Assembly: GCA_023428645.1 (NCBI GenBank)
Contig: JAEYXD010000210.1
Location: 10,227-74,226 of the forward strand
Reading direction: 5' to 3'
DNA: 64,000 nt
Source of the DNA: Pseudomonadota bacterium
GTDB taxonomy: Bacteria; Pseudomonadota; Gammaproteobacteria; Steroidobacterales; Steroidobacteraceae
Below the pieces are notes generated by a model. The model was given only the letters and a program-made list of their open reading frames with translations. It was not told where the DNA came from and did no database searches. Below, one piece after another: positions 25,693 through 34,223 of this stretch. The position numbers and the translations under genes were made by a program. The stretch's first letter is position 1. The number at the start of each line of letters is the position of its first letter.

Positions 25693-28008
25693 TCACGTGC
25701 AGCTTTGCAGTTGCTGTATCCACTGGCGCAGCAAGGCGACGCCCGACGCGTCGACGTGCAGCGAGCCCACCGGTGGCATCGCAGGTGCGTCACGGCGGTT
25801 CATGCGATTGATCACGATCGAGTTGTCCGGATCGCCGGGCGCGATCAGCCGCGCGGCGCTGCCCAATCCCAGTGTGCCCAGCTGCGGGACGGCATTGCAT
25901 GCATTCGTCGCGCTGAGCGCGGTCGTGTAGCGCAGGTCCAGCGTGCTCGGCGTGGGACCGCCGGGGCGATGGCATTGAGCGCAGTTGGTATGCAGATACG
26001 CACGCGCCCGATTCGCGATCGGCGCGCTCGTATCGGCCGGGCTCGGCATGGACGCGGCACTGCTCGGGCTCGTGATCGCAGGTGTCAGTACGCCGATCGT
26101 GCTCAACGTGGCGAGCTGATTCGCGATCCGGCTCGTCTGCGTGTACGTGAAATCGCGATTGAGCTGCGCCGTGCCGAGCCCGAGTGCGCGCCCGGCCGCG
26201 GCCGTATGGCACAGCACGCAATCCGCCTCGCTCGGGAACAGCCACGGCTGTCCGTCGATCGTGCGCGTGTCGCCGCCCGGCACGAGCGTTGCGTCCGTCT
26301 GCTCCGCGTTCCATGCATAACTGAAGCCGCCCCACGTTCCGTCGGGATGCCGCATGAACAAGCGCGTTTCGATCAGCCGTGTGTCGTTGCGGAAATGCTT
26401 CATCAGCACCGTGCCATTCGGGAACTGCCAGTCGCCGCCGGTACCGACCGTGATGTTCTGGCCGTCGGGCAAGCCGATCCACCGGTCCTTCGATGCGCCG
26501 TCGGACCAGAAGGGCGCGCTCACGTCATAGGGAATCAAACCGCCCGCCGGCTGTGTCGCGTTGCTCGGGTTCACGCAGCCGGTTGCGGTGAGGGTCTGCG
26601 GAATCGGGGCAGCGGAGCCGCTCTCGCGAAACACCACCCGCAGCAGCTGGCCCGCCGAGTGATCGAGCGCATAGAGATCGCCGTCGTTGCCCTGCGCGAA
26701 GGAGGCGATGTTGAAGCCGCTCGCAAGCAGCAACGTCGGTTCGCGGTTCGTCGTGCGCTCGGGCAGCCAGGCCCAAATCCGTCCGTTCACGTAGTCGCCG
26801 AAGATGTAGCGGCCGACGAGCGAGGTCGCCTGCGGGCCGCGATACACGTACCCGCCAGTGATCGACTGCGCGCCACCGCTGCTGTATTCGATCAAGGGAT
26901 CGATCAGAGCGGCGCCGGCGCAGGCGGGCGTGTCGGCGCTGTCGAAATCGTGCGCGCCTTCGCGGCAACGCCAGCCGTAATTGCCGCCGCGCGTGACCAG
27001 ATTCACCTCTTCGTAGCGGTTCTGCCCGACATCCGCGAGCCACAGATCGCCGTTCGCGCGATCGAAGCTCCAGCGCCACGGATTGCGCAAGCCCCAGGCA
27101 TAGATCTCGGGACAATTGCCGGACGCGCGCGCCTCGGCTGGGCACTTGTCGCCGGGATTCGCGGCATTGAAAAAGGGATTCGAAGGCGGCACGGCGTAGC
27201 GGGTCGCGGCGCCGACGTTCACGTCGATGCGCAGCAGCTTGCCGAGCAGTGTCGTCAACCGTTGACCGTTGCCGTTCTCGCCCCAGGGATCGCCGCCGCT
27301 GCCGCCATCGCCGAGGCCGATGTACAGGTAGCCGTCGGGGCCGAATGCGATATGGCCGCCATTGTGATTGTCGGCGGGTTGATTCACCGCGAGCAGCACG
27401 ATCTCGCTGTTCGGGTCGAGCGTCGCGCCCGCGTCGCCGCTCGCGAACGAAGACACGCGCGAGACGAGCTGCGAGCCTTGCCTCGCCGTGTAGGACAGGA
27501 AGACGCGCGGATCTGTCGGAAAGGTCGGATGGAAGGCGATGCCGAGCAACCCCATCTCACCGCCCGATGCGACGCGGCCGCTGATGTCGAGCACCGTCGT
27601 CGCGGTGGACGGATTCGATCCAGCAAAGCGGCGCACGAAGCCGCCTTGTTCGAGGACGTACCAATGCGTGGCGACGCCGGGCGCTTGCAGCAAGGCGAGC
27701 GGCGCGTCGAATCCGAGCGAGGTGAAACGCTCCAAGGTGATGGACGCCGCGGAGCGTGGCCATGCCAGACACGTCGCATTCGCAGGACGTGCATCCAGGC
27801 CAGACGCGCTCGGTGTCGGATCGGGCGAGGGTCCGGGCGGTGCCGGCGCGGGAGCTGGGGCACTCGGCGGATCGTTACCGCCGCTTCCGCCTCCGCCACC
27901 TCCACCGCCGCAACTCTGCAACAGAAGGCTTACGAGCGCGGTCATCGCTGCGCGCCGCCATGTCGGGCGCGCTTGGCGGCTCAGCGCCTTGTGCGCGAAC
28001 GTACCCAT
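25693..28008 (-). CDS. PQQ-type sugar dehydrogenase fused to a diheme cytochrome c domain
   Basis: A 771-residue exported lipoprotein. The signal ends in LLQSC followed by a run of Gly and a Pro/Ala-rich linker. Residues about 75-450 form the glucose/sorbosone dehydrogenase six-bladed propeller (MGLLGIAFHPTFPTDPRVFLSYT, NHNGGHIAFGPDGYLYIGLGDGG, LRNPWRWSFD, GGNYGWRCREG). Residues 465-771 match the SO2930-family diheme module (YDVSAPFWSDGASKDRW) with heme sites CVLCH at 597-601 and CAQCH at 676-680. The fusion can pass electrons straight from PQQ to heme. GAGG precedes the ATG. Substrate unknown. Confidence 0.85.
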   Translation of the reverse strand: MGTFAHKALSRQARPTWRRAAMTALVSLLLQSCGGGGGGGGSGGNDPPSAPAPAPAPPGPSPDPTPSASGLDARPANATCLAWPRSAASITLERFTSLGFDAPLALLQAPGVATHWYVLEQGGFVRRFAGSNPSTATTVLDISGRVASGGEMGLLGIAFHPTFPTDPRVFLSYTARQGSQLVSRVSSFASGDAGATLDPNSEIVLLAVNQPADNHNGGHIAFGPDGYLYIGLGDGGSGGDPWGENGNGQRLTTLLGKLLRIDVNVGAATRYAVPPSNPFFNAANPGDKCPAEARASGNCPEIYAWGLRNPWRWSFDRANGDLWLADVGQNRYEEVNLVTRGGNYGWRCREGAHDFDSADTPACAGAALIDPLIEYSSGGAQSITGGYVYRGPQATSLVGRYIFGDYVNGRIWAWLPERTTNREPTLLLASGFNIASFAQGNDGDLYALDHSAGQLLRVVFRESGSAAPIPQTLTATGCVNPSNATQPAGGLIPYDVSAPFWSDGASKDRWIGLPDGQNITVGTGGDWQFPNGTVLMKHFRNDTRLIETRLFMRHPDGTWGGFSYAWNAEQTDATLVPGGDTRTIDGQPWLFPSEADCVLCHTAAAGRALGLGTAQLNRDFTYTQTSRIANQLATLSTIGVLTPAITSPSSAASMPSPADTSAPIANRARAYLHTNCAQCHRPGGPTPSTLDLRYTTALSATNACNAVPQLGTLGLGSAARLIAPGDPDNSIVINRMNRRDAPAMPPVGSLHVDASGVALLRQWIQQLQSCT

Positions 28009-28089
28009 GATTCCTCGCCTCTCTCGCATTCTCATATGAACAAAGTACGAACGCGTCGCTGCCTGGCGACTGACGTCGGATGCGTTCAT

Positions 28090-28117
28090 ACACAATGGCC
28101 CGGCCCGGTCATTGTGT
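28090..28117. promoter_or_regulatory. Inverted repeat between divergent dehydrogenase and GDPD genes
   Basis: ACACAATGGCC (28090-28100) and GGTCATTGTGT (28107-28117) pair at 10 of 11 positions around a 6-base loop. It lies in the 215-bp region between two divergently transcribed genes, about 82 bases before one start and 107 before the other. Candidate shared operator. Confidence 0.35.
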
Positions 28118-28223
28118 CCGTGCGTGCTTTCACGCACTCTCGAACAGCGTCGTTCGCGCGCGAGCTTCGAGAATTTGTCATGGACAGTGAAATCGACGCT
28201 TTCCTAAGATACCTGCCCCTCCA

Positions 28224-29003
28224 ATGCAGGCATGGATGGCGTTGACTGCGCAGCTTCCCGACCTGATCGCCCATCGTGGCAACGCGGCCGAGTACCCGGA
28301 GAACACATTGCCGGCGCTCCGCTCGGCGCTGGATCTCGGAGCGCGTTTCGTCGAGTTCGATGTCCAGCTGACGGCGGATCGTCAGCCGGTGCTGCTGCAT
28401 GATTCGAATCTGCAGCGCACCGCGGGCATCGATCGTAACGCCCTCGAGATGACGCTCGCCGAGCTCACGGAAGTTCGCGTCAACGAAGCGGCGCGTCTGG
28501 GCAATCGCTTCAGCGACATCGGCATTCCGACCTTGGCCCAGGCGGTGAGCGTGCTCGAATCACAGCCGAACGCGACCGCATTCGTCGAGCTGAAGCGCGC
28601 CAGCCTCCGCGCCTTCGGAACGGAGGCGTTCGTACGCAAGGTCATCGATGTGTTGCAGCCGGTCGCGCGCCAGTGCGTGATCATCTCCTTCGATCTCGCG
28701 GCCGTGCACTGCGTCCGGCAGACGACGTCGTTTCGCAGCGGCTGGGTGCTGCCGGAATACACGAATCTGGCGGCGCTCAAATGCGAAGCGCTCGCGCCCG
28801 ACTACGTGTTCTGCGATCACCAGCTGCTGACGGATACCGCATCACGGCTGTGGCGCGGCCCGTGGCGTTGGGCGATCTACGAAGTGACGAACCCGAAGCT
28901 CGCCGTCGATCTGGCCGCGCGCGGCGCGCGCCTCATCGAGACGATGGCGGTGCGCACGATGCTGCGTGAGCTGCGCAGCTTGCGTTCCGTTCGCAGCGCC
29001 TGA
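28224..29003 (+). CDS. Glycerophosphodiester phosphodiesterase (cytoplasmic, UgpQ-like)
   Basis: A 259-residue GDPD TIM barrel hydrolysing glycerophosphodiesters to an alcohol and glycerol 3-phosphate. The signature AHRGNAAEYPENTLPALRSALDLGARFVEFDVQLTADRQPVLLHD provides the catalytic His, Glu-Asp metal pair and second His. No signal peptide is visible, so it is a cytoplasmic type. ATG at 28236 is an alternative start. The next gene, a glycerol-kinase-like protein, follows 43 bases later; the pair would feed glycerol products into one pathway. Confidence 0.9.
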   Translation: MQAWMALTAQLPDLIAHRGNAAEYPENTLPALRSALDLGARFVEFDVQLTADRQPVLLHDSNLQRTAGIDRNALEMTLAELTEVRVNEAARLGNRFSDIGIPTLAQAVSVLESQPNATAFVELKRASLRAFGTEAFVRKVIDVLQPVARQCVIISFDLAAVHCVRQTTSFRSGWVLPEYTNLAALKCEALAPDYVFCDHQLLTDTASRLWRGPWRWAIYEVTNPKLAVDLAARGARLIETMAVRTMLRELRSLRSVRSA

Positions 29004-29046
29004 CTCTCGCAGTAGAATCCGTCGCGATTCACTTCGGCCCACGCAC

Positions 29047-30549
29047 ATGCCTTCCAACGATCTATCCTGGCTCGTCGGCGAGCTCAAAGCCCTGGCGGGT
29101 GATCTCCATGCAAACGATGCGCGGCCACCGCTCGTCGTGGCCATCGACCAGGGCGGGCATGCGAGCCGTGCGATCGCCTTCGACGTTCACGGGCGATTGA
29201 TCGCCGAATCCTTCGCGCCGCTCAGCACGTTTCGCGCGGGCTCCGATCGCGTCGAGCACGACGCTCAGGAAGTGAACGAGTCCGTGCGCACGGTGCTGCT
29301 CGACTTGCAGCAATCGCTTGGCGCAGAAGCGGACCGTGTCGCCGCGATCGGTCTGGCGACGCAACGCTCGAGCATTGCGTGCTGGGATGCGCGCACTGGC
29401 AAGGCGCTGATGCCGATCGTGTCCTGGCAGGACCGCCGCAACACGAGTCTGGTCGAGCGGCTGCGGCCTCACGAGCGCGCGATTCGCGAGCGCACCGGGC
29501 TCGTGCTGTCGCCGCACTACGGCGCGAGCAAGCTGCGCTGGTGCCTGGAGCACGTCGATGCCGTCGCACGGGCCGCGGCGAGTAAATCGCTCGCCGTCGG
29601 TCCGCTTGCGTCGTGGCTGTTGCGTTCGCAGGTCAAGGAGCGACCGCATGTCGTCGATCCAGCGAATGCCGCGCGTACGCAGTTGCTCGATCTGCGCCTG
29701 CTTGACTGGTCGCAAGACATGCTCGTGCTGTTCGGAATTCCGCGTGAATTGCTGCCGACCGTCGTCGCGAATCGACACGCGTATGGACAGGTGAGCTTCG
29801 GTGATCGGCTCGTGCCGCTCACGGTCTGCACCGGCGATCAATCCGCGATGCCGTTCGCGCACGGCATGCCGGAGCCGGGCACTCTGTATCTCAACGTGGG
29901 CACCGGTGCGTTCGTGCAGCGTCTCTGGTCGGCCGCGGAGGTGCCGGACGGCATGCTGACGAGCGTGCTATGGACGGATGCTCGCGGCGATCGTCCCGCG
30001 TTGCATGCGCTCGAGGGCACGGTGAACGGCGCGGGCAGCGCGATCGACTGGTTGAACGAGCGCATCGGCATCGATGCGCATCGCGCGGCGCTGTCGCTGA
30101 ATCGCGCGACGGCACGCGCCGCGAAGCCGCCGCTGTTCTTGAACGGCGTTGCCGGTGTCGGCTCGCCGTATTGGCGGCCGCACTTCGAATCGCGCTTCGT
30201 CGGCGAAGGGAGCGAGGCCGAGCGGCTGATGGCGGTCGTCGAAAGCATCGCGTTCTTGATCTGCATGAATGTCGATCGAATGCGCAACGGCGCGACACGC
30301 ATTCTCGCGAGCGGGGGCCTCGCGGCGAGCGATTATCTGTGCGAGTGCCTCGCGGCCTTGAGCGGCATCGCCGTCGAGCGCACGAGCTTGCAGGAATCGA
30401 CCGCGGCCGGTGTGGCGTACCTCGTTGCGGGAGAGCCCGCGGAATGGCAGCCCGGGGCGAGGATCACGCGCTTCGAGCCGAGCGCCGATCCGATATTGGG
30501 CGAGCGCTTCGAGCGCTGGCAGGCGGCGATGGCCGATTCGCCACGCTGA
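29047..30549 (+). CDS. FGGY-family carbohydrate kinase, glycerol-kinase-like
   Basis: A 500-residue sugar kinase of the FGGY family. The N-terminal ATPase fold has VVAIDQGGHASRAIAFD, AIGLATQRSSIACWDARTG and SWQDRRN, and the C-terminal domain has CTGDQSAMPFAHGMPEPGTLYLNVGTGAFVQ and ILASGGLAASDYLCECLA. GlpK normally reads DQGTTSSR and NQRET at the first two sites; here GGHASR and TQRSS differ, so the substrate may not be glycerol. It begins about 28 residues before the ATPase fold. Probably co-transcribed with the GDPD gene. Confidence 0.82.
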   Translation: MPSNDLSWLVGELKALAGDLHANDARPPLVVAIDQGGHASRAIAFDVHGRLIAESFAPLSTFRAGSDRVEHDAQEVNESVRTVLLDLQQSLGAEADRVAAIGLATQRSSIACWDARTGKALMPIVSWQDRRNTSLVERLRPHERAIRERTGLVLSPHYGASKLRWCLEHVDAVARAAASKSLAVGPLASWLLRSQVKERPHVVDPANAARTQLLDLRLLDWSQDMLVLFGIPRELLPTVVANRHAYGQVSFGDRLVPLTVCTGDQSAMPFAHGMPEPGTLYLNVGTGAFVQRLWSAAEVPDGMLTSVLWTDARGDRPALHALEGTVNGAGSAIDWLNERIGIDAHRAALSLNRATARAAKPPLFLNGVAGVGSPYWRPHFESRFVGEGSEAERLMAVVESIAFLICMNVDRMRNGATRILASGGLAASDYLCECLAALSGIAVERTSLQESTAAGVAYLVAGEPAEWQPGARITRFEPSADPILGERFERWQAAMADSPR

Positions 30550-30552
30550 CCG

Positions 30553-31590
30553 TTAGGCGAGCCCCATGAGCCGCGCGATCTGCCGATCCGCCCAACTTTC
30601 GCGATTCAGTTGTTCCATGAAGCCGCAGTGTCCGCCGTGGGGAATTGCGTTGATGTGCAGATTCGGCGTGCGGGCGAGGTCCTCCAGATCCTGCGCGGGG
30701 ATGATGGGATCATCGAGGGCGGACAGGACGTAGCTCGGCACCGCGAGATTCGCGAGCACGTCGCCGACGATCGCGTAGCCGTTCAAGTACGCATCGAGAT
30801 CGGCGAAATCGCTGAAGCGCGCGACGAGGGTCGCCGTCATCGCTTTGAGGCTGCGCTGCGACAGGATCGGCCCGAAGTCGAAACGCTGCGGAAACATCGA
30901 CTGCTTCAGCCGCAGCGAGCGTTTCCACTTGTCCCTGAAATACCAGCGATACACGAGCGGCCCGTGCTCCAGGATCTCCATCGCGCTGTGAGGACGCAGC
31001 ACCGGACATACGGCGATCGCTCGCTCGAGACTCAGCTCCGCGCGCGGTGCCCGCGCGGCGACGCGCAGCGCGAAATTACCACCGAGCGAGAAGCCCGCGA
31101 TCGTCGTGCGCGCCGTGGGGAACATCGTCTGAATGCATTTCACGGCGCCGACGACCTCATCGAGGCGGCACGAATGGAAGATGTCCTCGTTCAGGTGGTG
31201 GCTCGGGCCGTGATCGCGGAAGTTCAACCGGAACACGTCGCAGCCGAGCTTGAACAGATGGCTGCCGAGCGAGAGCACGTAGAGCGATTCGGCACTGCCT
31301 TCCCAGCCGTGCAGCAGGATCGCGAGGTCCTTGGCGGGCGCACGCCCCGCGGCTTGCTGGCTCGAATAATGTCCGAGCAGGCGCACGCCTTCGCCGCAAT
31401 CGAGAATGTGATCGACCGAGACGGCGAGCAGTTCGCGAGCACGGCGGTTGAGCCACGGTTTGCGCAGCCTCAGGCTCGGCAGGATGGACTGCACGTGGCC
31501 GTTGCGAAGCCAGCGGGGCGGCGCGAAGCTCGTCGGGTCGATGCTCGGTGCGGTGCTCGCGGGTGCTGCGGTGGTAGCGCTGTTCGTCAT
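30553..31590 (-). CDS. YheT-like alpha/beta hydrolase
   Basis: A 345-residue predicted esterase of the COG0429/YheT family. FAPPRWLRNGHVQSILPSL is the family opening, with LLHGWEGSAES the oxyanion region. The nucleophile elbow is GFSLGGN (about residue 165), the acid is near ALDDPIIP and the His is in PHGGHCGFME. It overlaps the upstream reductase gene by ATGA and is the last gene of a three-gene operon (34030-30553). Physiological substrate unknown. Confidence 0.88.
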   Translation of the reverse strand: MTNSATTAAPASTAPSIDPTSFAPPRWLRNGHVQSILPSLRLRKPWLNRRARELLAVSVDHILDCGEGVRLLGHYSSQQAAGRAPAKDLAILLHGWEGSAESLYVLSLGSHLFKLGCDVFRLNFRDHGPSHHLNEDIFHSCRLDEVVGAVKCIQTMFPTARTTIAGFSLGGNFALRVAARAPRAELSLERAIAVCPVLRPHSAMEILEHGPLVYRWYFRDKWKRSLRLKQSMFPQRFDFGPILSQRSLKAMTATLVARFSDFADLDAYLNGYAIVGDVLANLAVPSYVLSALDDPIIPAQDLEDLARTPNLHINAIPHGGHCGFMEQLNRESWADRQIARLMGLA

Positions 31591-32645
31591 GACTCCAAAC
31601 GTATCGGACTCGAGCCCGGCAGCGTCGACGCGAAGTCCGGACCGACGAGTAAGGCCGGCGTCGTAAACCCTGGATCGGGCACGCCGGTGAACACTTCCGT
31701 GAGTATGCCGAGCGATGCGTTGACCGTCAGCGTGTATCCGTTCGCCGTGCGCATGCGGGCCGTGATGATTTTGCCTTCGGCGTTGCGCGCCTCCCCCCAA
31801 ACGAAGCAAGGATTGCCATCGCGTTCCGCTGCCGTCGGCGGGCGCACGCGTTGCTGCGCGGCGAGCTTGAGCAGCCCCTGCATCCAACGCTGCCGCAGCA
31901 CGGATCGGAAAGTGTTCGCGCGGCGCATCTGCTCGACCTGCCGCGGCGAGCTCGCGATCAACACGTCGATGTTCGGGATGCCGGTCGTATAGAACGCCGT
32001 CGCGACATCGCCCCAGGGAATCGCGACGGCGAGCCGTTCGCCGGCCCCGAAATCTATCTTGCGAGTCAGCGAGCCGAGCGGAATCTGCACGAGCTTGCCG
32101 TCGCGCCGCACGCGTCCGCCAAGGCGCAGGGATTCGATCGACGTCTTCGCGGTGCCTTTGGAAAGGCCCATCCTGGATTCGAAGCCGAGCGCGAGGTGCG
32201 TCGCATCGCGCATCGCGAGCTGCAGCTTGAGCGCGATGCAATCCGTCGGCACGACATCGAAGCCGACACCGGGGCACAGCACGATGCCCGAGCGCTGCGC
32301 CTTCTCATGGACGCTGTGCGCCAGCTCGAAGATGTCGATCTCGCCCGTGATGTCGAAGTAATGCACGTGCGTCGCGAGACACGCCTGCATCATCGAGCGC
32401 GCGGTGCGCGCGAACGGCCCGGCGCAATTGAGGACCGCGCGTTGATTCTCGAGCGCGCGCACGAGCGAGGTGTGATCGTCGAGATCGAAGACCGCGCTCT
32501 TGCAGCCGAGCTCGGCCGCGAGCTTCTCGATTGCTTGTTGCGAGCGTCCCGCGAGCACGGGACGCATGCCGCGCCGGACGGCTTCGCGCGCGATCAGCTC
32601 GCCGGTGTAGCCGTTGGCGCCGTAGAGCAACCAGGAATCGGTCAT
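31587..32645 (-). CDS. Saccharopine dehydrogenase-like / trans-acting enoyl-reductase-family oxidoreductase
   Basis: A 352-residue NAD(P)-binding protein. The Rossmann motif WLLYGANGYTGELIAREAVRRG opens the chain, followed by LAGRSQQAIEKLAAELG and VLNCAGPFARTARSMMQACLATHVHYFDITGE, the pattern of saccharopine-dehydrogenase-like oxidoreductases and mycobacterial trans-acting enoyl reductases. It is shorter than mycobacterial members (about 410) and lacks a membrane segment. It overlaps both operon neighbours by 4 bases (ATGA). Lipid reduction is plausible but not shown. Confidence 0.82.
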   Translation of the reverse strand: MTDSWLLYGANGYTGELIAREAVRRGMRPVLAGRSQQAIEKLAAELGCKSAVFDLDDHTSLVRALENQRAVLNCAGPFARTARSMMQACLATHVHYFDITGEIDIFELAHSVHEKAQRSGIVLCPGVGFDVVPTDCIALKLQLAMRDATHLALGFESRMGLSKGTAKTSIESLRLGGRVRRDGKLVQIPLGSLTRKIDFGAGERLAVAIPWGDVATAFYTTGIPNIDVLIASSPRQVEQMRRANTFRSVLRQRWMQGLLKLAAQQRVRPPTAAERDGNPCFVWGEARNAEGKIITARMRTANGYTLTVNASLGILTEVFTGVPDPGFTTPALLVGPDFASTLPGSSPIRLES

Positions 32646-34030
32646 TGAGCAGCGGTGAGCGGTTGAGCCGTGGCTTCGGCCAGCGCGGCGAATTCCACAC
32701 GATTGTTCTGGGCGGCGATGCGATTCCATTCGCCCGCGGTCGCCAGATCCCCCGCGGGATACGGCACGCTCGGCCGACGGCCGGCATCCGCGACTTCGAT
32801 CGTCACCGTGTCGCCGCTCTGCTGCCTGATCGTCGAGACGAGATTCGCGAACGCGACCGATTGGCGCTGCGCGGCCGTCAGGCTGTCCGCGAAGGGATTG
32901 CCGCGCAGATCGCAGCGCTTGAACGGCAGATCGTCCGCCGCGATCGAGTAGCCTTCGATGCCGTTGCCGGTCAAGCAGAAGTCGCCGACATACGTTGCGA
33001 CCCGCACGCGCCCGCGAAAGCCTTGCGAGCGGAGCTTGTTCACCATGTCTCGCAGCCGTTCGAGCCGCGCGCCCGCCAACGGTGCTTCGCCATAGGGCAC
33101 GAGCTCGAATTCGGCGCTCGCGCCGCCGGCCGTCTGCGTGCCGCTGGCCGCCGCTTCGGTTGCTCGCCGCAAGCTCGCCTGCAATGCCGTGAGCTGTGCT
33201 TGCTGCTCCTCGACGACCGCCGCCAGGCGCGTGTTCGACTGCATCATCGTCGTCGTCGCCTCCAACGTGCGCACGTACAGAACGGCGAGCACGATCGTCG
33301 GCAGCAGCGCGAGCGCGGCGATCGCGGCGACGAGCGGCCAGCGGACCGCGGCGGGCGCAGGTGCGGGCGGCCGGATTTCTTCAACGACGGCGACGCTGGC
33401 ATCGGCGGGCGAGCTCGCGGGCGGGCGCGCGTCCGGCTGCATGCGCCGCGCGAAGGCTTCGAGATGCGATGCGACGAAGCGCCGAATGTCCACCGTCTGC
33501 TCCTGCAGCGCCGGGCCGATCGCGTTGCGGATTGCCGCTTCGATCTCGCCGGGCTCGGGCCTCGCCGGTGCGTCGATCTGCACCGTCGGGATTTCATCGG
33601 CAACGACTTCGGCGTCGGCCGCGGGCGGCGCAACGACTCTGCGTGCGTCGCGGCGCTCCGGCAGCAAGCGCAACTGATAGAGGATTCTCGACAGCTCCGT
33701 CTGCTTCACCGTCTTCGGCAACACGCCGACGGCGCCGAGCGCACGCGCTTGACTCAGATACAGCTCGCCTTCTTGCGAGGTGTACATCATCACCGGGATC
33801 GTCGCGGTGGCGGGATTGCTCTTGATGGCTTGAATCGCCTGGAACCCGTCCATGCCCGGCATCAGGTGATCCATGAAGATCACGTCCGGCTTCGATTCCT
33901 TCAAATACTCGAGTGCCTGCTCGGCCGACTCCGCCGCGTCGATGTCGAGCCCATAACCTTCCAGCATGCGGCTTAAGATGACGCGCGCAGAGCGCGAGTC
34001 GTCCACCACGAGAGCGCGTTTTCCAGACAT
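32642..34030 (-). CDS. Response regulator receiver joined to a transmembrane segment and OmpA-like extracytoplasmic region
   Basis: A 462-residue protein with an unusual layout. Residues 1-120 are a receiver: acidic pair Asp10-Asp11, phosphoacceptor Asp54 in VIFMDHLMPGMDG, Thr/Ser in MMYTSQ and Lys in VLPKTVK. A linker rich in Pro/Ala follows (about 135-225). A transmembrane helix (WPLVAAIAALALLPTIVLAVLYV) is near 229-252. A coiled coil of Gln/Ala/Thr follows (about 255-290), then a C-terminal domain (about 305-445) whose end (SIAADDLPFKRCDLRGNP...QRQSVAFANLV...NRVEF) has the layout of OmpA-like domains. The start MSGKRALVVDDS follows the receiver boundary. First gene of its operon. Confidence 0.75.
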   Translation of the reverse strand: MSGKRALVVDDSRSARVILSRMLEGYGLDIDAAESAEQALEYLKESKPDVIFMDHLMPGMDGFQAIQAIKSNPATATIPVMMYTSQEGELYLSQARALGAVGVLPKTVKQTELSRILYQLRLLPERRDARRVVAPPAADAEVVADEIPTVQIDAPARPEPGEIEAAIRNAIGPALQEQTVDIRRFVASHLEAFARRMQPDARPPASSPADASVAVVEEIRPPAPAPAAVRWPLVAAIAALALLPTIVLAVLYVRTLEATTTMMQSNTRLAAVVEEQQAQLTALQASLRRATEAAASGTQTAGGASAEFELVPYGEAPLAGARLERLRDMVNKLRSQGFRGRVRVATYVGDFCLTGNGIEGYSIAADDLPFKRCDLRGNPFADSLTAAQRQSVAFANLVSTIRQQSGDTVTIEVADAGRRPSVPYPAGDLATAGEWNRIAAQNNRVEFAALAEATAQPLTAAQ

Positions 34031-34223
34031 GTTGTACTGATCGTTGGCCGGCAGACTTGGCCAGGTGGCTGCCTTGGCCATAGGGTAGCGGAGGACGACG
34101 ACCGGCGATAGGACGATCGCGGCGCCGCCTGCGTTAATTCCCAGGTCGCGTGCGTCTGCCCGCGGAGTATTCTCGTCAATCCCTCCCGCGTCCCCTCGGC
34201 GTCTTCACACTCGAAGGTGTCCC

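Noticed and set aside
25594..28245. A plus-strand frame of 883 codons over the dehydrogenase-cytochrome gene
   Set aside because: An antisense shadow: no domain, extreme Arg/Ala content, and the minus strand has heme and propeller motifs.
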